From: CAYLWN01 sp964387625
Lineage (GTDB): Bacteria; Patescibacteriota; Microgenomatia; UBA10105
DNA: 17,071 nucleotides
Direction: 5' to 3'
Assembly: GCA_964387625.1 (NCBI GenBank)
Contig: CAYLWN010000019.1
Location: 1-17,071 of the forward strand
Shown: positions 14,212 to 17,071 of the stretch, piece by piece
Layout of the letters: each line of letters opens with the position of its first letter
Position numbering within the stretch: position 1 is the first letter of the stretch
Notes under the pieces: model-generated
What the model was told of the DNA's origin: nothing
The model's database searches: none
The model's input: the letters and a program-made list of their open reading frames with translations, nothing else
Position numbers and translations under genes: made by a program

Positions 14212-14751
14212 ATGCATCGAAATACTGCTATAACCATCTCATTTCTGGCTATCATTGCTGCTCTTTTAATCGGATTAAATCTGGGTAGAAAATTATCAGG
14301 AGAAAATTTGTCAGCTTCACCTCAAATAGCTTTAAATCCTTCCCCGGTTTTAGCCTCACCTTATATATCTAATGCCAGCCCTGCAACAAATGTAGCAGGT
14401 ACTACGTCAAAAACTTATCTGCATCATGGATGCGGAATAAGTTTTGAACATCCTGCTGATTTTACAATAGTTGAAGCAACAAACGCAGCCCGCCTGACTG
14501 CTCCCAACAATGAAAATAAAATTGATTTGGTTTGTGACACTTCTCTTGCCGCTCCTCCGGTAACTCCGGAAAAAACAGAAATTGCATCAATTGCAGGCCA
14601 AATGGTCACTATTTATCATGATCAGCAAGTAGCTGATACAACACCTGTTGACGTGGTTATTTTGACTAATACCAGAATGAATCTAGATATTGCCATCATG
14701 GGCTTTGGTGAAGTCTTTAATAATCTCCTTAAAACCGTCAAAATTCTCTAA
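14212..14751 (+). CDS. Secreted/membrane-anchored hypothetical protein (179 aa)
   Basis: An N-terminal hydrophobic helix (about 7-24) is followed by a Ser/Pro/Ala-rich linker (about 33-66) and a compact C-terminal domain. That domain contains HHGCGISFEHPADFTIVEA (about 71-89), a pattern seen in small extracytoplasmic domains whose core begins as a 'G-isF.yP..f' strand (PsbP-like or related). Cys74 and Cys108 could form a disulfide. I cannot name a family with confidence. It begins six bases after the rpmG stop, so it is likely co-transcribed with rpmG, although nothing links it to translation. An extended -10 promoter for the RNA cluster follows its stop. Confidence 0.75.
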   Translation: MHRNTAITISFLAIIAALLIGLNLGRKLSGENLSASPQIALNPSPVLASPYISNASPATNVAGTTSKTYLHHGCGISFEHPADFTIVEATNAARLTAPNNENKIDLVCDTSLAAPPVTPEKTEIASIAGQMVTIYHDQQVADTTPVDVVILTNTRMNLDIAIMGFGEVFNNLLKTVKIL

Positions 14752-14767
14752 AAAGTCCCCCACAATT

Positions 14768-14776
14768 TGATATAAT
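14768..14776 (+). promoter_or_regulatory. Extended -10 promoter of the tRNA cluster
   Basis: TGATATAAT carries both the TG of an extended -10 and a perfect TATAAT (14771-14776). No good -35 is seen. The start would fall near 14783, just before the tRNA-like sequence at 14791. Confidence 0.6.
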
Positions 14777-14790
14777 CTATTTAGTTTACT

Positions 14791-14823
14791 AGGGCTGTAG
14801 TGAAATGGTAGCATGAGGGTCTC
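14791..14823 (+). pseudogene. tRNA-like 5' half (acceptor strand, D arm, start of anticodon arm)
   Basis: These 33 bases align closely with the 5' half of the neighbouring tRNA-Trp: a 7-base acceptor strand AGGGCTG, TA at positions 8-9, a D arm GTGA-AATGGTA-GCAT, then AGGGT and TCTC, which would give U33 and a CTC (Glu) anticodon if the loop were normal. The 3' half does not follow: no acceptor partner (CAGCCCT) and no TTCRA T-loop are present before the T-run at 14893-14899. It is either a decayed tRNA or the head of a tRNA-like RNA fused to the hairpin that follows. Confidence 0.5.
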
Positions 14824-14873
14824 TCCCAGCACCATCTTTCTGATTTAATAAAATCAGAAGTAGATGTGCGGGA
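14824..14873 (+). ncRNA. Long hairpin (21 bp) replacing the 3' half of the tRNA-like gene
   Basis: Paired blocks are TCCC/GGGA, GCAC/GTGC, ATCT/AGAT and a perfect TTCTGATTT/AAATCAGAA closed by an AATA loop, with only single or two-base bulges. The hairpin starts where a normal anticodon loop would be. A seven-T run at 14893-14899 follows and might end a transcript, although the bases just before it form no strong stem. Nothing recognisable as a named RNA family. Confidence 0.45.
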
Positions 14874-14901
14874 TCCCGAAGTTCTAGCAGGCTTTTTTTA
14901 T

Positions 14902-14972
14902 AGGCTCGTGGTGAAACGGTATCACAGAGGTCTCCAAAACCTCTATTCCCTGTTCGAATCAGGGCGAGCCTG
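14902..14972 (+). tRNA. tRNA-Trp (anticodon CCA)
   Basis: All arms fold. The acceptor is AGGCTCG (14902-14908) with CGAGCCT (14965-14971). The D arm is GTGA/TCAC with GG in the loop. The anticodon arm is GAGGT-CTCCAAA-ACCTC, with the CCA anticodon at 14934-14936 after U33. The variable region is four bases, and the T arm is CCCTG-TTCGAAT-CAGGG. The discriminator is G (14972), as expected for bacterial tRNA-Trp. CCA is not encoded. The 3' end runs directly into a TGCCCA/TGGGCA repeat hairpin. Confidence 0.95.
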
Positions 14973-15000
14973 CCCAACTTCGCTAAAGCTACGATGGGCA
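14971..15000. repeat. TGCCCA...TGGGCA hairpin repeat abutting tRNA-Trp
   Basis: TGCCCA (14971-14976) pairs with TGGGCA (14995-15000), and TCG/CGA pair within the CTTCGCTAAAGCTACGA core. It shares its first two bases with the tRNA's last acceptor base and discriminator, so the repeat sits exactly at the tRNA 3' end. Confidence 0.55.
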
Positions 15001-15031
15001 AGCAAGATACTTCTGGGACAAAACTGCCTTT

Positions 15032-15060
15032 CCAGGTTCGAGTCTCCTGGTAACCTTGCC
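15032..15060 (+). pseudogene. tRNA-like 3' remnant (T arm and acceptor strand)
   Basis: CCAGG-TTCGAGTCT-CCTGG looks like a T arm with the TTCGA signature but a nine-base instead of seven-base loop. A 3' acceptor-like CCTTGCC (15054-15060) follows. The complementary GGCAAG (14998-15003) is present, but no D arm or anticodon arm fits between. The upstream half seems to have been replaced by the adjoining repeat. Confidence 0.4.
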
Positions 15061-15134
15061 ATAAAAATTGACTAAAATAACTTGATATTGTTTGATTGAT
15101 TGAAAAAAATTCTATTTAGTTGTAAATTGCATTT

Positions 15135-15347
15135 ATGCTCACAAAAAATGATTTGTCCCAAATCCAAAAGATTGTAAAGGAAGTAACTAACGATATCAGA
15201 TCAGATATGAAAACTGTGAAATCAGATATATCTCATATTCGAAGTGATATAAAAATAATGGTTAGCTTTTTCGACAGAGAATATTTAGATATTCGAAAAA
15301 GAGTTGAAAGAATTGAAGAACAACTTCATCTTCCGCCAATTTCCTAA
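15135..15347 (+). CDS. Small coiled-coil protein, hypothetical (70 aa)
   Basis: The protein is almost entirely helical and charged, with heptad-like spacing of Ile, Val and Leu (MLTKNDLSQIQKIVKEV, then repeated IRSDMKTVKSDISHIRSDI). The repeated S-D-I/I-R-S-D units suggest a dimeric coiled coil, and VERIEEQLHL closes it. Short proteins of this kind are common as conserved hypotheticals in small-genome bacteria, and some resemble phage-type coiled coils; I assign no function. It has no signal or membrane segment. It stands alone between the tRNA cluster and the yjjX-like gene, with no clear Shine-Dalgarno. Confidence 0.7.
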   Translation: MLTKNDLSQIQKIVKEVTNDIRSDMKTVKSDISHIRSDIKIMVSFFDREYLDIRKRVERIEEQLHLPPIS

Positions 15348-15355
15348 TTTTTTAC

Positions 15356-15375
15356 GGTCAGACCATCGGGAAATC
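15356..15375 (+). repeat. Left copy of a 20-base direct repeat flanking the yjjX-like gene
   Basis: GGTCAGACCATCGGGAAATC matches the sequence at 16009-16028 at 17 of 20 positions in the same orientation. Its GGTC-N-GACC core is also found in the tandem repeat near the end of the window. Confidence 0.6.
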
Positions 15376-15411
15376 ATAAATATCTTGTCTCTAATGAATC
15401 TTCGAACTTTT

Positions 15412-15420
15412 TGCTATAAT
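15412..15420 (+). promoter_or_regulatory. Extended -10 promoter of the yjjX-like gene
   Basis: TGCTATAAT has the extended TG and a perfect TATAAT (15415-15420). Transcription would start near 15427, two bases before the ATG at 15429, so the message would be leaderless or nearly so. That fits the absence of a Shine-Dalgarno motif. Confidence 0.6.
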
Positions 15421-15428
15421 TTATCAAA

Positions 15429-15971
15429 ATGAAAATAAATGTCGGTTCAAAAAACCAAACAAAAATACAAGCAGTCAAAGATGCAGTTATCCTTTACCCA
15501 AATCTTTTTCCAAAACCTCAAATTATAGGAATTGATGTAAACGTAGAATTATTTGGCCATCCAAAGAGCATTAAGGAAACTATTAAAGGAGCAGTAGAAA
15601 GATCAAAAAATGCTTTTAACGACTGCAATTACAGCTTCGGGATAGAAAGTGGCCTGATGGAAGTACCATATACAAAAACTGGTTTTATGGAAGTTGGTGC
15701 ATGTGTTATTTATGATGGTAAAGACATTTATATAGGTCTTAGCCCTGCCTATGAATGGCCAAAGGAAGTAACCAAAATGATATTGAACGGTAAAGCAGAT
15801 GCAAGTCAGGCTTTCAAACAACTTGGGTTTACACATCATAAAAAACTTGGTGCAGTAGCAGGCGGCATTGTCGGAGTACTTACTGAAGGCAGAATTACCA
15901 GAGAAGATTTTACAAAGTATTCAATCATCATGGCTCTTATCCAGTTGGAGAAATCTGAATTTTTTAAGTAA
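15429..15971 (+). CDS. yjjX: Inosine/xanthosine triphosphatase, YjjX/DUF84 family (180 aa)
   Basis: Members hydrolyse non-canonical nucleoside triphosphates such as ITP and XTP, cleaning the nucleotide pool. Family features are clear: the N-terminal nucleotide-site segment NVGSKNQTKIQAVKDAV (4-20), the central FGIESGL (70-76), SPAYEWP (105-111) in place of the usual AFE-P, and GGIVGVLTEGRITRED (145-160) near the end. Length is typical. The protein is cytoplasmic. The gene stands alone between two 20-base direct repeats (15356-15375, 16009-16028) with its own promoter, so it looks like a cassette. The symbol follows the E. coli homologue; the family assignment is firm, the exact substrate preference is not. 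Confidence 0.88.
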   Translation: MKINVGSKNQTKIQAVKDAVILYPNLFPKPQIIGIDVNVELFGHPKSIKETIKGAVERSKNAFNDCNYSFGIESGLMEVPYTKTGFMEVGACVIYDGKDIYIGLSPAYEWPKEVTKMILNGKADASQAFKQLGFTHHKKLGAVAGGIVGVLTEGRITREDFTKYSIIMALIQLEKSEFFK

Positions 15972-16008
15972 CAATCGAATTTAGAAATTTCTGCAGTTTA
16001 TTCATATT

Positions 16009-16028
16009 GGTCCGACCCTCGGAAAATC
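16009..16028 (+). repeat. Right copy of the 20-base direct repeat
   Basis: GGTCCGACCCTCGGAAAATC, same orientation as 15356-15375, three mismatches. It contains GGTCCGACCCT, identical to part of the 30-base tandem unit at 16913-16990. Confidence 0.6.
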
Positions 16029-16035
16029 TGTGAAT

Positions 16036-16782
16036 TTATCTTGCGCTGGCTTTTAACTTATCCAACGCATAGAGCGTGCTCCAGCAATGAGTCAGAGGAA
16101 TCATGGATTCTTTCATCGGCCAATTTTCATAAGTTTCCAGATAATTTGACATCACGCAGCCCAACTCTTCAATATGGGGCAAATCTAACAAATGTCCCCA
16201 TTCATGCGAGACAGTTGACTGTTCCAGGCGTTTAGTAATCTCCAATTTCTCTGAAATATCCAGCATGGTTTGTTTAAAGATAAAAATAGTATCCCGATGC
16301 AAAGTCAAACCTAAATATGAAGGTTTTTCTGCATATGAAGTTAAGTAATAAATATTTAAAACCGGATTATTGAATTTTTCGGATTCATTATTTTTCCTAA
16401 TCAAATTTAAATCCTGATCGCTGTAACTTAGTGCTTCAGCTTCTGTCAGTGGTAACATTTCTAGATCAATTTTTTTTCCAACTGTTTCTGTCATCATATT
16501 TGTAATCCAAGTTGATATGTCTGTATCAGGTATCACATTTGGTGTATAAAATACCTTAACTGAAATTGTAGGATTATGAGCGCTCACATAAGCATAGCGA
16601 TTATCCCCTGGTTGATTCAGGTTGATAAAGCTAACTAAAAATGGATATTTGATAATACTTTTCCTTAAATTCTGACCAAGCGGGGAAGTTGAATCAAATT
16701 TAACCAGATAGATTGATATCACAATATAAAAAATTACGAAAATTATTCCTACTAAAAATAAAGTCTTAATAATTTTAAGCAT
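16036..16782 (-). CDS. Membrane-anchored archaemetzincin-like zinc metalloprotease (248 aa)
   Basis: The zinc site is VSHEWGHLLDLPH (His193, Glu194, His197, His203), an HExxHxxxxxH metzincin-type motif in which Asp replaces the usual Gly of HExxHxxGxxH. It is followed by IEELGCVMSNYL, close to the CxM stretch of archaemetzincins. The Cys that normally follows the third His is absent, leaving Cys209 in CVM. One helix (about 8-27) near the N-terminus makes it a type II membrane protein with the protease domain outside. The frame is open from a TTG at 16836, but the ATG at 16782 starts directly before the helix and is preferred. The product is probably a surface or secreted peptidase; the substrate is unknown. 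The gene converges on the yjjX-like gene, with a GGTCCGACC repeat between them. Confidence 0.75.
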   Translation of the reverse strand: MLKIIKTLFLVGIIFVIFYIVISIYLVKFDSTSPLGQNLRKSIIKYPFLVSFINLNQPGDNRYAYVSAHNPTISVKVFYTPNVIPDTDISTWITNMMTETVGKKIDLEMLPLTEAEALSYSDQDLNLIRKNNESEKFNNPVLNIYYLTSYAEKPSYLGLTLHRDTIFIFKQTMLDISEKLEITKRLEQSTVSHEWGHLLDLPHIEELGCVMSNYLETYENWPMKESMIPLTHCWSTLYALDKLKASAR

Positions 16783-16912
16783 GATAATTTTATGGTAGCA
16801 TATTTTCTTTTTGAGAGTTTGTTTATTTGTAATCAAATTTCTGATTATTTCCCGAAAAAATTGAATTTACAATATTTTTGATTCTCTGGATTGTCACAAC
16901 GCTCTGTATTTT

Positions 16913-16990
16913 CGAGGGTCCGACCCTGTGAACGAATCCAGCCGAGGGTCCGACCCTGTGAACGAATCCAGCCGAGGGTCCGACCCTGTA
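16913..16990. repeat. 30-bp tandem repeat, 2.6 copies, each with an AGGGTC-C-GACCCT palindrome
   Basis: The unit begins CGAGGGTCCGACCCTGTG and ends AACGAATCCAGC. Copies lie at 16913-16942 and 16943-16972 (identical), with a partial copy at 16973-16990. The sequence then decays into shortened ACCCTGTAAAAA pieces (to about 17021). Each unit holds a 6-bp perfect inverted repeat around one base. From 16837 to the window end there is otherwise no gene. Confidence 0.85.
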
Positions 16991-17071
16991 AAAACGACCC
17001 TGTAAAAAACCCTGTAAAAACTGTGGTTTTAAAGATCTAGCAAAGAAGCAATTTTTACTGAATGTTTATTG

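Noticed and set aside
14791..14889. Class II tRNA (Ser, Leu or Tyr) with a long variable arm, or tRNA-Sec
   Set aside because: The long hairpin begins at the anticodon loop rather than after the anticodon stem, there is no acceptor partner strand and no TTCRA T loop.
14789..15075. Short frames on both strands across the tRNA region
   Set aside because: They cross an intact tRNA-Trp and the hairpins; the sequence is explained by RNA genes.
16913..16990. CRISPR array
   Set aside because: The 30-bp units are directly adjacent with no spacers, and no cas gene is present; this is a plain tandem repeat.

Overview
This window is AT-rich (outside one glycine-rich block), uses standard stop codons including TGA, and holds mostly small, surface-directed genes. 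The mix of small membrane proteins, a CapA-like phosphoesterase, a sortase with an LAATG-type substrate, an exosortase-like protein, a zinc-ribbon L33, and many short palindromic repeats suggests a Candidate Phyla Radiation (Patescibacteria, possibly Microgenomates) bacterium. That is inference from gene style; no phylogenetic marker here fixes it. The window contains a scaffold gap of exactly 100 N (13932-14031).

Layout. Positions 1-2007 hold two small membrane proteins and a CHASE-domain sensor with no output domain. Positions 2008-6802 (minus strand) are the most remarkable part. A 1381-residue composite protein joins transposase-like helix-turn-helix domains, a processive-type GT2 glycosyltransferase, and a glycine-rich surface protein with its own signal-like segment and a C-terminal sorting tail (PVPDLA, hydrophobic helix, KRRR). 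An exosortase/archaeosortase-family gene lies directly downstream. Positions 6803-7749 are gene-free, with four matches to the DnaA box TTATNCACA and three tandem AT-rich 7-mers: a candidate replication origin.

Positions 7750-12549 (minus strand) hold a polytopic membrane protein, a GIY-YIG nuclease between inverted short repeats, a secreted SGNH hydrolase, and a CapA-like protein whose reading frame contains a stack of palindromic repeats. Positions 12659-13831 (plus strand) hold a strong promoter, a Pro/Ser/Thr-rich cell-surface protein ending in LAATG-helix-basic tail, and its overlapping sortase gene. After the gap come rpmG (L33), a secreted hypothetical protein, and a small RNA cluster: a tRNA-like 5' piece with a long hairpin, an intact tRNA-Trp(CCA), and a tRNA-like 3' remnant. 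The window ends with a small coiled-coil protein, a YjjX/DUF84-type inosine/xanthosine triphosphatase between direct repeats, a membrane-anchored archaemetzincin-like protease, and a 30-bp tandem repeat.

The common theme is building and anchoring the cell surface. Two separate protein-sorting systems (exosortase-type and sortase-type) sit within 12 kb, each next to a plausible substrate, with a glycosyltransferase fused to one of the substrates. The second theme is heavy invasion by short palindromic elements, including one that has become coding sequence.
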